Origin: Clostridium kluyveri
GTDB lineage: Bacteria > Bacillota > Clostridia > Clostridiales > Clostridiaceae
Assembly: GCF_001902295.1 (NCBI RefSeq)
Contig: NZ_CP018335.1
Coordinates: 186,001 to 250,000, forward strand
Reading direction: 5' to 3'
Length of the DNA: 64,000 nt
Under the pieces are notes generated by a model, which was not told the origin of the DNA, searched no databases, and was given only the letters and a program-made list of their open reading frames with translations. A program made the translations under genes and the position numbers. The stretch's first letter is position 1; every line of letters begins with the position of its first letter. Shown here in pieces: positions 34,495 to 43,597 of this stretch.

Positions 34495-35592
34495 AAAAAA
34501 ATATATATATTTAAAATCATAGTTATTGCCATTTTTTTTTCAGGTATATTGTTCGGGTGTAGTTCATATGAGAGACCTAATACTACTGATATAAACGGAA
34601 ATTTTGATATGAAGGCTGCAGCTAGTACCGTAGATACCTATATGAAATATCTTATGAAGAATGATATTGAAAATATTAAAAAGTTATATTCTAAAGAACT
34701 TTTAAAGAGTCCTGTAATGAATGAAAATCAAAATTTAAGTATTATGGGTTATAGTTTAAATGATAATAGTGAAGTTGGTAAATCAGGAGTTTTCAAAGTG
34801 AAAATTGTAAGATCTGATTTAAGTAAACCTTTTTCGACTTTAGATGAATACTCAGTAAAAGTTATAAAAGAAGAAAATGATTATAAAATTGGTGAAATTA
34901 GCAGCATTTTAGATAGAGAAGTTTTTGTTGAGAAAAATAGAATAAAAATGAGAAGTAAAGATAACATAAACGTAAATGTAATAATAGGTATAAATAATAT
35001 GCCACAGTATGTATTTTCTAAAGATGATGAAGCGAATGTAAATAAAATGTCCGTGCCAAGAAGCAATTTTGGAATACTTGATTTTTCTTACGGAGGTGAT
35101 TATTTAGCCTTAGTTACTTATGATAAAAATTCATATATAGGGGTAGTAAAAATAGATGAAAGCATGGAAGTACAATCTGATAATTCAGGCTCTTCAGATG
35201 AACAGGGAAATAGTGGAGGCACACAGCAGGAGCAAATAGATGAATATAATCAAAAAATTATAGGTAAAAATATAATAAACTTAGATATTCTAAAAAATGC
35301 CAAAGTAGAATTTTTAACATTTTCTTCTGATGAAAAGTTCATTGTAGCTCAGTATACAAATGATAGTATAGGTCACTGTATAAGAATGTATAAAATGGAT
35401 TCCGGAGATATAATAAATTTTAAATTTGAAGATAACTTTCCACTTAATAAAGTAGATGTAGTTTTTTCTTCTTTTGATACAGATACATTGAACTTTGATG
35501 TTATATCTAAAGCAAACAATAGTGAATCTCTTCCTGATATAATTGGGAAATGGAGGCTGAACTTAAAAGATTTTAAGGCAGTTAAAATATGA
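34492..35592 (+). CDS. predicted lipoprotein, family not recognised
   Basis: A secreted lipoprotein of 366 residues from ATG 34492. The signal peptide MKKIYIFKIIVIAIFFSG ends at the lipobox LFGC. Residues about 30-145 could be an NTF2-like domain (AASTVDTYMKYLMKNDIENI). The rest is beta-rich with repeated FLTFSSDEKFIVAQY-like stretches that suggest a partial beta-propeller, and a Gly/Ser/Gln-rich linker (SGSSDEQGNSGG). Function unknown. It precedes a radical SAM gene by 49 bp; co-transcription is likely but no functional link is evident. Confidence 0.7.
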   Translation: MKKIYIFKIIVIAIFFSGILFGCSSYERPNTTDINGNFDMKAAASTVDTYMKYLMKNDIENIKKLYSKELLKSPVMNENQNLSIMGYSLNDNSEVGKSGVFKVKIVRSDLSKPFSTLDEYSVKVIKEENDYKIGEISSILDREVFVEKNRIKMRSKDNINVNVIIGINNMPQYVFSKDDEANVNKMSVPRSNFGILDFSYGGDYLALVTYDKNSYIGVVKIDESMEVQSDNSGSSDEQGNSGGTQQEQIDEYNQKIIGKNIINLDILKNAKVEFLTFSSDEKFIVAQYTNDSIGHCIRMYKMDSGDIINFKFEDNFPLNKVDVVFSSFDTDTLNFDVISKANNSESLPDIIGKWRLNLKDFKAVKI

Positions 35593-35641
35593 TATAATAA
35601 GCCCTAGTAGTTATGTATTATTGAAAGGATGAAAATTTATA

Positions 35642-36562
35642 ATGCAGTGGGGAGATAAAGCATACTATAATTTAAATTATTATTTAAGAAAAAAATTTGG
35701 TTGTAAAGTATTTAAAATATCTTTAGATGGGGGATTTTCCTGTCCTAACAGAGATGGCAAGATAAGCAGTGGAGGATGTATTTTTTGTAGTGAAAGAGGA
35801 GCAGGGGATTTTGCAGGAAATAGAAATCTTTCTATAACAGAGCAATTTTATAATATAAAAAAGATGATGAATAAAAAGTGGAAACAAGGGAAATATATAG
35901 CCTATTTTCAAGCCTATACAAATACCTATGCTCCTATAGAAATTCTTAGAGAAAAATATGAAGAAGCCATGAGTCAGGAAGGTGTAGTGGGCATGGCAAT
36001 AGCCACCAGACCTGATTGTCTTGAAGAGGATGTTTTAGAGCTGTTACATGAGTTTAATGAAAAAACTTATATTTGGGTAGAACTTGGACTTCAAACTTCC
36101 AATGAGTATACTGCCAGAAAAATAAATAGAGGGTACGATCTATATGCTTTTGAGAAGGCTGTATATAATCTTAGAAAGAAGAATATTGATGTAGTAACAC
36201 ATGTAATAATGGGTTTGCCGGGAGAAAATCAAAGTGATATGATAAATACAGTAAAATATATTTCAGATCAAGATATACAGGGAGTAAAATTTCATCTGCT
36301 TCATTTAATGAAACATACCCCTATGGTTAAATTATATAATGAAGGTAAACTGAAATTTATGAGGCAGCAGGAATATGTAGATATAATATGCATGGCTTTA
36401 TCAAATATTCGTTCTGATATTGTAATCCATAGATTAACAGGAGATTCTCCTAGAGATTTACTTATAGAACCTAAATGGAGCTTAAAAAAGTGGGAAATTT
36501 TAAATGAAATTGATAAAGCCATGAAAGATAAAAACATATATCAAGGAATATATTGTAATTAG
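35642..36562 (+). CDS. TIGR01212-family radical SAM protein (YhcC-like)
   Basis: A 306-residue radical SAM protein of the YhcC/TIGR01212 group. Seen: GGFSCPNRDG and GGCIFC, which supply cluster cysteines, then ATRPDCLEEDVLELL and VELGLQTSNEYTARKINRGY, and HVIMGLPGE. The family is thought to act on tRNA or a related nucleic acid but is not proven. SD GAAAGGATG precedes ATG. Confidence 0.85.
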   Translation: MQWGDKAYYNLNYYLRKKFGCKVFKISLDGGFSCPNRDGKISSGGCIFCSERGAGDFAGNRNLSITEQFYNIKKMMNKKWKQGKYIAYFQAYTNTYAPIEILREKYEEAMSQEGVVGMAIATRPDCLEEDVLELLHEFNEKTYIWVELGLQTSNEYTARKINRGYDLYAFEKAVYNLRKKNIDVVTHVIMGLPGENQSDMINTVKYISDQDIQGVKFHLLHLMKHTPMVKLYNEGKLKFMRQQEYVDIICMALSNIRSDIVIHRLTGDSPRDLLIEPKWSLKKWEILNEIDKAMKDKNIYQGIYCN

Positions 36563-36600
36563 TATATTATAAAGTTATTTTTGGAAAGGCTGATGTCCAA

Positions 36601-37311
36601 TTGAAAATAGACATAATAATATCAGCAGATGATATAAAAAAAGAAAAGATTTTACATAAATCTGTAATAGTAGTAGATATGCTTAGAGCAACCTCCGTAA
36701 TAATTACTGCTATTAATAATGGATGCAGGGAAGTAATACCGGTGTTAACTATAGAAGAGGCCTTGGAAATATACCATAAAAATAAAGAAAAGTATGTAAT
36801 GGGAGGAGAGAGGAAAGCTTTAAAAATAGAAGGATTCCATTGCTCTAATTCTCCTCTGGAATATAGTAGACAGATTGTAGAAAATAAGACATTAGTAATT
36901 ACCACAAGTAATGGTACTAGAGCTATAAAGGGAAGTGTAATGGCTAAAAATATATTAATGGGGGCTCTTATAAATGCAGATGAAGTAGCAAATAGAAGTA
37001 TAAGTCTAAATAATGATGTGGTAATAGTTAATGCAGGTACCTGTGGGCAACTTTCTATAGATGATTTCATATGCAGTGGATACATAATAAATTGTATAAT
37101 AAAAAAGATAAAAGTCGATCTTACAGATATAGCCAAAACTGCATTGTATATTTATGAACAGAATCCAGATATTATAACATTTATAAAGAAAGCCTCCCAT
37201 TATAAAAGAATAAAAAAATTAAAATTATATGATGATTTAGAATACTGCTGCAGGAAAGATATAATAAAAATCGTTCCAGAATATATAGATGGAATAATCA
37301 AATGTACATAA
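36601..37311 (+). CDS. comB: 2-phosphosulfolactate phosphatase family protein (ComB-like)
   Basis: A 236-residue ComB-family phosphatase. Motifs: VIVVDMLRATSVI near the N-terminus, the GGERKALKIEGF loop, TTSNGTRAI and NAGTCGQLSIDDF. In methanogens ComB works in coenzyme M synthesis. In clostridia the substrate is unknown, so the name describes the family rather than a demonstrated reaction. The start is TTG 36601; GGAAAGG lies 11 nt upstream. Confidence 0.8.
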   Translation: MKIDIIISADDIKKEKILHKSVIVVDMLRATSVIITAINNGCREVIPVLTIEEALEIYHKNKEKYVMGGERKALKIEGFHCSNSPLEYSRQIVENKTLVITTSNGTRAIKGSVMAKNILMGALINADEVANRSISLNNDVVIVNAGTCGQLSIDDFICSGYIINCIIKKIKVDLTDIAKTALYIYEQNPDIITFIKKASHYKRIKKLKLYDDLEYCCRKDIIKIVPEYIDGIIKCT

Positions 37312-37327
37312 ATCAATTTATTGATAA

Positions 37328-37356
37328 AAACCCCAGCCTATACAGTGCTGGAGTTT
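37328..37356. terminator. terminator between comB-like and SH3-like genes
   Basis: CCAGC pairs with GCTGG across a 9-nt loop, and the stem extends past one mismatch to AAA/TTT. The U run is best on the minus strand. It can serve both convergent genes. Confidence 0.65.
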
Positions 37357-37358
37357 AG

Positions 37359-37763
37359 TCAAGTTATTTTTATATAATTAGATTTTACCCATCCTTTAGA
37401 ATTTATTCTAGATGATCTGTTAATTTGATTTAAAGATATTTCATACCACAACTGGCTTTGAATTTTAGCAGTATCTTCAATCTTTAGTGGAGTATTTTCC
37501 TCTAAAATATTTACTATACTAGATTTTAAAGTAGGAGCTAAATAAAGGCTAGTCTTTATAGTAACTACTGCATTTGAATTTTCAGGAGTAATATAGCTTA
37601 TATCTACTCGTTTTGGAGATTCTTTTGATAATTTTGATTTTAAAGAATCATTTTCATATTTTAAAGAAATTATTTGTCTCCGTTGTGATGAAAACTTGTT
37701 TGAAAAATGATACAAAATAATCCCATTTCCTATTATTAGTAGTAAAAATAAAAAAGTAAGCAT
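37359..37763 (-). CDS. membrane-anchored SH3-like domain protein
   Basis: A protein of about 134 residues with one N-terminal membrane helix (MLTFLFLLLIIGNGIILYHF), a short coiled stretch (RRQIISLKYENDSLKSKL) and a C-terminal bacterial SH3-like domain ending GWVKSNYIKIT. It probably binds cell wall on the outside. Start uncertain: ATG 37763 is preceded by GGAG at 9 nt, whereas ATG 37778 has no SD. It follows the HAD gene and is probably in the same unit. Confidence 0.7.
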   Translation of the reverse strand: MLTFLFLLLIIGNGIILYHFSNKFSSQRRQIISLKYENDSLKSKLSKESPKRVDISYITPENSNAVVTIKTSLYLAPTLKSSIVNILEENTPLKIEDTAKIQSQLWYEISLNQINRSSRINSKGWVKSNYIKIT

Positions 37764-37794
37764 TTTTAATTTCTCCATTAATATTTCTATAACA

Positions 37795-38487
37795 TTACAT
37801 TATATTCAACAACTCACTTAAAGATGAAAATTTTACACTGCCTTCCGTTAAATCTTTATATTTAAATATATACATATCAGCATGTTTTATTACATCATCC
37901 CATTGATAATCTGAATAGAAATCATATACTCCAACTACAGACATACCAGCAGCTTTGGCACCTTTGACCGCAGGTAAAATATCCTCAAATACTATACAAT
38001 CTTTGGGAGATAAATTCAATTTTTTAGCAGTTAAAAGAAATATATCGGGAAAACTTTTACCTCTTTTTACTTCAGATACTGTGGTTATGGCATCAAAAAG
38101 ATCATATACCTTATTTTTCCTAAGGCTTATTTCTGTTAACTCCCTAGAATTACTGGTAGCTAGGCCTATTTTAATGTTTTTTTGTTTTAATAAAAGCAAA
38201 AATTCTCTGGCACCATGCTTTAATGGTATGTTTGTAGAATATTCATAAACACACGTGTCATAACATTCATTTTGAATTTCCTCTATACTTTCAGGTAGAT
38301 TAAATCTGTTCTTAAAATATTTAGCAACTTCATAAAAAGTCATAGTTTGTATAGCCTGTTTCAAATTTTCGGGCATTGGTATGTTTCTTTTATTTAAAAT
38401 TTTTCTATCAATACTTTCCCACAACCACATAGAATCTACAAGGGTTCCATCCATATCAAAAATAACCCCTTTAGTGTTTTTAAGCAT
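37795..38487 (-). CDS. HAD-superfamily hydrolase, beta-phosphoglucomutase-like
   Basis: A 230-residue HAD phosphatase. Motif I is FDMDGTLVDS, motif II is LATSNS, and motif IV is VFEDILPAVKGAKAAG, with a Lys in the KRGKSFPD region. The helical cap after motif I fits subfamily I (sugar phosphate or nucleotide phosphatases). The substrate is unknown. ATG 38487 is preceded by GAGGTGAT. The longer frame from 38532 lacks an SD. Confidence 0.85.
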   Translation of the reverse strand: MLKNTKGVIFDMDGTLVDSMWLWESIDRKILNKRNIPMPENLKQAIQTMTFYEVAKYFKNRFNLPESIEEIQNECYDTCVYEYSTNIPLKHGAREFLLLLKQKNIKIGLATSNSRELTEISLRKNKVYDLFDAITTVSEVKRGKSFPDIFLLTAKKLNLSPKDCIVFEDILPAVKGAKAAGMSVVGVYDFYSDYQWDDVIKHADMYIFKYKDLTEGSVKFSSLSELLNIM

Positions 38488-38625
38488 TATGATCACCTCA
38501 TATTTAAGTATAACATCCAAATAAGGTAACATAAATACTAAAGTTTTATAAATGTAATAGCAAAATAATTTATATATAACAAAATTAGCATAATAAGGTT
38601 ACAAATACAGAGTTACAAGTATATT

Positions 38626-39969
38626 TTAAAAACGTCTTTCTAATAGCTCGATTTTTTCCACATTTTTAAAATCTTCTAAAGAATTAATATCTAAAAGTTC
38701 CAGTATTTTATCCATACATTTACTATCTATGGAAACTTTGATTTCAGAGTTTTCGGCAAAGGCATCTATTTTATCTCTTCCCTTTTCTTTTGGTATAAGT
38801 ACTTTAGGCCCGCCTACACAACCTCCAATACATCCCATTCCTTCAATAAAATTAGCTGAGATTTCCCCTTTTTCAGCACGACTTAATAACTCTTTACATT
38901 CCTTTACACCGCTTGCCTGAACTGATTTAAATAATTCCTTCTTTTCGGGGAACATCTTTTCCACAGCTTCTCCCACAGCAATAGATACCCCGCCGGTACG
39001 TGCATATAACCTTCCTCCCTTAGAAGCATATTCAGTTGAAACATCACCTTCTATCTTGGAAGGATCTATATTAAGTGCATCAAAGATATCTTTTGTTTCT
39101 GTAAAAGTAAGTACAAAGTCTATATCACCAATTATATCTTTTTCTTTTGCCTCTGCTTTTTTTGCTATACAGGGACCTATAAAAACTACTTTACATTCAG
39201 GATTTAATTTTTTAAGTACTCTTCCACCAGCGGTCATTGGTGATACAGAAGGAGATACATGCTTTACTAGATTATTGTATTTTCGTCTTAACATGCCCAC
39301 CCACATAGGACAACAGCAAGAAGTTATTATAAGATCCTTTTTATCCTTTACATGGCTGTCAAATTCTACTGCTTCTTTTAAGGTTAACATATCTGCAAAG
39401 AATGCCACTTCGATCATATCTGTAAAGCCTATTTTTTTAAAAGAAGCTCTTAATTGTTCCATTGTAACGTTATCTCCGAATTGACCTGTTATGGCAGGAG
39501 CTACTATGGCTATTACAGGAGAATCACTTTTCAAGATATTAGCAAGTGGTAGAAATTGAACAGTATCCATTATAGAACCGTTAGGACAGGCATCTACACA
39601 AAAACCGCAGTCAGTACATTTATCCTTATCTATGGATGGACGATTTTTCCCCTTGTGAATAAATATAGCATCAAAAGGACAAGATTTTTCACATAGAGTT
39701 TTATCTCCATCTTTGCATTCCTGAGAACAATTGGTAACCTTATTTATTATTTTTTCATCTTTATTATAAGATTTTATTGCTTTCTTTAATTCTTCCATGA
39801 AATTTGAGCTGTAAGTTATGTTAGTGCCGCATAATGAAGATATGATTTTACAAAATTCTTCCTTATCCAACTTATGCTCGGATAGAATTTGTTCTACTGT
39901 CTCTTCAAAGTTTTCATCATAGTAGGATTTCACAATTAACTTAAATAGATCCCTATATTTGTCTTTCAT
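38626..39969 (-). CDS. [FeFe]-hydrogenase, short two-cluster type with TSCCCPMW motif
   Basis: A 447-residue [FeFe]-hydrogenase. Residues 81-97 (C-x3-C-x7-C-x3-C) and 118-128 (CTDCGFCVDAC) bind two accessory [4Fe-4S] clusters. The H-cluster motifs are L1 TSCCCPMW (216-223), L2 GPCIAKKAE (265-273) and L3 FIEGMGCIGGCVGGP (374-388). L1 has three cysteines instead of the usual two, and L2 has GPC rather than MPC. It lacks PAS or other sensor domains. SD AAGGAG precedes ATG. It may produce or oxidise H2; direction cannot be told. Confidence 0.88.
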   Translation of the reverse strand: MKDKYRDLFKLIVKSYYDENFEETVEQILSEHKLDKEEFCKIISSLCGTNITYSSNFMEELKKAIKSYNKDEKIINKVTNCSQECKDGDKTLCEKSCPFDAIFIHKGKNRPSIDKDKCTDCGFCVDACPNGSIMDTVQFLPLANILKSDSPVIAIVAPAITGQFGDNVTMEQLRASFKKIGFTDMIEVAFFADMLTLKEAVEFDSHVKDKKDLIITSCCCPMWVGMLRRKYNNLVKHVSPSVSPMTAGGRVLKKLNPECKVVFIGPCIAKKAEAKEKDIIGDIDFVLTFTETKDIFDALNIDPSKIEGDVSTEYASKGGRLYARTGGVSIAVGEAVEKMFPEKKELFKSVQASGVKECKELLSRAEKGEISANFIEGMGCIGGCVGGPKVLIPKEKGRDKIDAFAENSEIKVSIDSKCMDKILELLDINSLEDFKNVEKIELLERRF

Positions 39970-40085
39970 AATTTTAACAACTCCTTTTCAAGCTTTTTAT
40001 TCTACAATTATAACATATTTAGACACTTACAGAATAGTGCGTGATTTCCAAATTTTCAGTAATATATCTTTCATGAATAAAAAGG

Positions 40086-40127
40086 TAGCTAAAACCTAAA
40101 ACATGCTATCATTTTAGGCTTTAGCTA
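40086..40127. terminator. terminator after the small membrane protein gene
   Basis: A 16-bp stem (40086-40101 with 40112-40127) with one G-U pair. On the minus strand it is followed by CCTTTTTATT, a good U run. It ends the murC-membrane protein unit before the hydrogenase. Confidence 0.75.
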
Positions 40128-40167
40128 TTTTTAATAAACATAGATACTGGATTTGTGTAAGAAAGTA

Positions 40168-40488
40168 TTATTTTACAGGGAGATTTTCATTATCCCCCTC
40201 ACCCCTCGTAGGTACTGTTGACATTAAGAATCCTACTAATATAGAAATTAAAGCTGGGGATATTATGTTTATATAAGCTATGTAAGAAGTTTTATATAAT
40301 ATGAAAGCGGTTATACCAGTTATAAGTATACTTATGATAAATATATAAATTACAAATTTAGCAAAAGAACTAAAAAATTTTTTGTATAATTTATGTCTTG
40401 TGGGGCCATTGATTATTTTTACAAATAAGAAATAGGATATTAAAATCAAGAAAATATCTACAGCGGCAGATATTAAAAAATTTTTCAT
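40168..40488 (-). CDS. small membrane protein of unknown function
   Basis: A 106-residue protein with three predicted membrane helices (residues about 5-25, 42-65 and 70-92) and a charged tail ending NENLPVK. No family is recognised. SD GGAGGTG lies 5 nt before ATG 40488. It follows murC by 82 bp and ends at a terminator, so it may be carried with murC. Confidence 0.65.
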   Translation of the reverse strand: MKNFLISAAVDIFLILISYFLFVKIINGPTRHKLYKKFFSSFAKFVIYIFIISILITGITAFILYKTSYIAYINIISPALISILVGFLMSTVPTRGEGDNENLPVK

Positions 40489-40570
40489 ATTAACACCTCC
40501 AATAGGATATCGAATATAGTATTACCCTATTAGAGGTATTTTACACCTAATTATGAATTTTTTCATGGAG

Positions 40571-41944
40571 TTATTGATTTAAATATAATTCACCAACTTG
40601 AAAAACGTCTCCTGCCCCTATTGTTAAGAGTACATCTCCTTCTGTTAAAATGTTATTTAAATACTGAACTATTGAATTGAAGTCCTTTATGTTTCTGCAC
40701 TTAACCCCTCTTTTTATAATTTGCTCACACAGCATAGCTGAACTTATTTCACCTGTGTCTTTTTCTCTTGCAGGAAATATGTCTGCTAGTATTAGTTCAT
40801 CTACATTATCAAAAGCAGCAGTGAATTCTTTAAATAAACTTATAGTTCTTGAAAAAGTATGGGGTTGAAATACACAAATTATTTTTTTATGAGGATAATT
40901 TGTGGCAGCATTTAAAGTTGCTTTGATCTCTGTAGGGTGATGTGCATAATCATCTATAACCACTACACCTTTCCTCTGGCCTTTAATTTCAAATCTTCTA
41001 TGGGTACCTTTAAAGTTGTTTAGTCCATCCACTATATTATCAACGGATATATTTAAAATTAAAGAAACGGATATACTGGCTAGTGCATTTAATATATTAT
41101 GTTTGCCTGGAACACTTAAATTTAAGGAAAATAATTTTTTATCGGATTTATATACTTCAAAGAAAGCACGTCCTTCTTTGTCAAAGCATATATTTTTAGC
41201 AGTAATATCTCCATTTTCTATGCCGTAACTCATTACATTGCAATTTACATTTGATATGATTTTTTCCATTCTTCTATCATCGGCACAGCATACCAAATAT
41301 CCTTCATTAGGAATTAGTTTCCCGAACTTTATAAATGCATTTTGTATTTCTTCTATATCTTTATAATAATCTAGATGATCTGCATCAATATTTAAGATTA
41401 TACCTATAAAGGGAAAGAATTTAAGAAAGGATTCTTTATATTCACAAGCTTCTGTAATAAAGTAAGGACTATTTCCAATACGGACATTTCCACCTATTAT
41501 ATCTAAATTTCCACCCACAAGTATAGTAGGATCCAGATTAGCTTCAAGTGTTATGGAGGATAACATGGAAGTGGTGGTAGTTTTACCGTGAGTACCAGAT
41601 ACTGCTACATTATATTTATGTCCTTTCATTATTTCACCTAAAAATTCAGCCCTGTCCATAAGGGGAATATTTAAATCTTTAGCTTTTAATAGTTCTTCAT
41701 TGTTTTTTGAAATTGCAGCAGTGTACACTACAAGATCTATGTCAGACGTTATATTTTGGCTTATCTGTCCTATATACACTTTTGCTCCCTTTACTTTTAA
41801 TCTTTCTGTGGTTTCAGAAGATTTCACATCTGAACCAGAGACTTTAAAGCCTTTTTCCAGCAGAATTTCTGCTAGTGCACTCATACTTATTCCGCCTATG
41901 CCTATAAAATGAACTTTTTTATTTTTTATAAAATCAAATGACAA
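40571..41944 (-). CDS. murC: UDP-N-acetylmuramate--L-alanine ligase
   Basis: Adds the first amino acid of the peptidoglycan stem. The 457-residue Mur ligase has the nucleotide-binding N-terminus HFIGIGGISMSALAEIL, the ATP loop SGTHGKTTTTSML, ITEACEYKESFL, HRRFEIKG and DDYAHHPTEI. Length is normal. SD AAGGAGTG precedes ATG 41944. It is divergent from purR across a 291-bp gap that carries a repeat copy. Confidence 0.95.
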   Translation of the reverse strand: MSFDFIKNKKVHFIGIGGISMSALAEILLEKGFKVSGSDVKSSETTERLKVKGAKVYIGQISQNITSDIDLVVYTAAISKNNEELLKAKDLNIPLMDRAEFLGEIMKGHKYNVAVSGTHGKTTTTSMLSSITLEANLDPTILVGGNLDIIGGNVRIGNSPYFITEACEYKESFLKFFPFIGIILNIDADHLDYYKDIEEIQNAFIKFGKLIPNEGYLVCCADDRRMEKIISNVNCNVMSYGIENGDITAKNICFDKEGRAFFEVYKSDKKLFSLNLSVPGKHNILNALASISVSLILNISVDNIVDGLNNFKGTHRRFEIKGQRKGVVVIDDYAHHPTEIKATLNAATNYPHKKIICVFQPHTFSRTISLFKEFTAAFDNVDELILADIFPAREKDTGEISSAMLCEQIIKRGVKCRNIKDFNSIVQYLNNILTEGDVLLTIGAGDVFQVGELYLNQ

Positions 41945-42044
41945 TTAAATCACTCCTTATAATTAACTTAACCTATTTACTAATTATATACAAAACCTAG
42001 TTAAAAAACACACAAAATCGTACTTTTTAAAATAAAAACATGGG

Positions 42045-42078
42045 AAAACTCCATTTGAACTCAAGAATGACTTGATAA
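42045..42078 (-). repeat. dispersed intergenic repeat, copy 3 (reverse orientation)
   Basis: Read on the minus strand it gives TTATCAAGTCATTCTTGAG then TTCAAATGGAGTTTT, close to copy 1. Its outer part (42051-42062) also forms an 11-of-12 bp stem with 42097-42108. The murC-purR gap shows no other gene or RNA. Confidence 0.45.
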
Positions 42079-42235
42079 TAAGCGTTGTTTTAGTGAGAGT
42101 TGAAATGGAATGAATTTTTGTGTATTAGTATTAGAATTAAATAAGAGTTGATTATTGATTACTTTTAGAATACAATATGAATAATAGAATAAAATCTCAA
42201 GATATTATTCGTAAAATTTATAGATAGGTGATAAG

Positions 42236-43048
42236 ATGCAGAAATTCAGTAGAAATCATAGAATAGCGGCAATAACTAAAATTTTGCTGGAAAACCCCAA
42301 TAAAATAATGAGCCTGAATAATTTTACTCTTATGTTTAATACAGCTAAGTCCACAGTAAGTGAAGATATATTAGTAGTGAAAGATACTTTGAATAAATTT
42401 CAAATGGGAAGAATAGATACTATATCTGGAGCCTCAGGAGGGATAAAGTATGTCTGTGGAATATCCAGTGAAAAGAGAAGAGAATTTGCTGAAAAATTAT
42501 GTATTATTTTGAAAAATAGAGAAAGAATAATACCAGGCAATTTTTTATATATGACAGATATAATGTTTAATCCTGCTATAATATATATTGCAGGAGTGAT
42601 CTTAGCATCTATTTTTATAGAGAAAAATATTGATTATGTGGTTACTGTTGAAACCAAAGGGATTCCTTTAGCTTATGAGGTGGCTAGGATGATGGGAGTC
42701 CAACTTGTAGTTGTAAGAAGAGAACAAAAGTTTACTGAAGGGTCTACTTTAACTATAAATTATGTTTCAGGTTCTACAGGAAGAATTCAAACTATGTCCT
42801 TATCTAAAAAGGCATTAAAGAAGGGGAGTAAATGTATTTTTATAGATGATTTTATGAGGGCAGGAGGAACTGCCATAGGAATAATAAATCTGTTGAAAGA
42901 ATTTGAAAGTGAACTTTTGGGTATAGGGTTTTTAATAGATAATGTAGAAACCCCTAAAAAATTAGTACAGGATTATAAATCTATAGTAGATTTTAAAGGT
43001 ATCGATGAAAATGGTAATGCATTGTTATTTCCTTCTGGGAATATTTAA
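42236..43048 (+). CDS. purR: purine operon repressor PurR
   Basis: A 270-residue repressor of the Gram-positive PurR type. The N-terminal winged helix (residues 1-75) is fused to a phosphoribosyltransferase-like domain with the PRPP loop FIDDFMRAGGTAIG. It binds PurBox DNA and is released by PRPP. The location ahead of spoVG, glmU and prs matches Bacillus. SD AGGTGAT precedes ATG. Confidence 0.94.
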   Translation: MQKFSRNHRIAAITKILLENPNKIMSLNNFTLMFNTAKSTVSEDILVVKDTLNKFQMGRIDTISGASGGIKYVCGISSEKRREFAEKLCIILKNRERIIPGNFLYMTDIMFNPAIIYIAGVILASIFIEKNIDYVVTVETKGIPLAYEVARMMGVQLVVVRREQKFTEGSTLTINYVSGSTGRIQTMSLSKKALKKGSKCIFIDDFMRAGGTAIGIINLLKEFESELLGIGFLIDNVETPKKLVQDYKSIVDFKGIDENGNALLFPSGNI

Positions 43049-43081
43049 CTAATAAAATTTTCAAAAAATTTATTAGTTTTT
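43047..43081 (+). terminator. terminator after purR
   Basis: AACTAATAAA (43047-43056) pairs with TTTATTAGTT (43069-43078), followed by T residues. It overlaps the purR stop codon. Confidence 0.6.
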
Positions 43082-43151
43082 CAAAAAACAAGAAGGAAAA
43101 ATATAAGATATAGAGAATAGTATATACATAAGCATCTTGGAGGTGGATTAT

Positions 43152-43442
43152 ATGCAAATTACAGATGTCAGAGTGAGGAAAATTGCTGCCGAGGGTAAGA
43201 TGAAAGCTATTGTTTCAGTAACCTTTGATAACGAATTCGTTGTTCACGATATAAAGGTTATAGAAGGTCAGAATGGTCTTTTTATAGCAATGCCAAGTAG
43301 GAAAACTCCTGATGGAGAGTTTAAGGATATTGCTCACCCAATAAATACTCAAACAAGAGAGAAGATACAAAAAGCAATTCTTGGTGAGTATGAAAAAGTA
43401 AAAAATGAGGAAACTGTTACCGAGGAAAAGGTAGAGGAATAA
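43152..43442 (+). CDS. spoVG: septation regulator SpoVG
   Basis: A 96-residue protein with the SpoVG core MQITDVRVRKI, FVVHDIKVIEG, FIAMPSRKTPDGEFKDIAHPI. SpoVG is an RNA/DNA-binding regulator active in division and sporulation. ATG 43152 follows SD TTGGAGGTG; the in-frame TTG at 43137 is part of that SD. An acidic tail EETVTEEKVEE ends the protein. Confidence 0.95.
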   Translation: MQITDVRVRKIAAEGKMKAIVSVTFDNEFVVHDIKVIEGQNGLFIAMPSRKTPDGEFKDIAHPINTQTREKIQKAILGEYEKVKNEETVTEEKVEE

Positions 43443-43473
43443 TAAAAAGGAGTAATTACTCCTTTTTATTATT
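43438..43473. terminator. terminator after spoVG
   Basis: A perfect 36-nt palindrome centred on TAATTA, with AAAAAGGAG pairing to CTCCTTTTT. It overlaps the spoVG stop codon. Confidence 0.8.
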
Positions 43474-43597
43474 TTCAGCTATTTTATGCTATTTTTATAA
43501 GGTTGCAAATAGTTTTCATATAAAATATAATATTAAGGGATGTTTAATGACATATTGTAGAAAAGTGAAGATTTATAACCATTAAAGAGGTGTTGAA

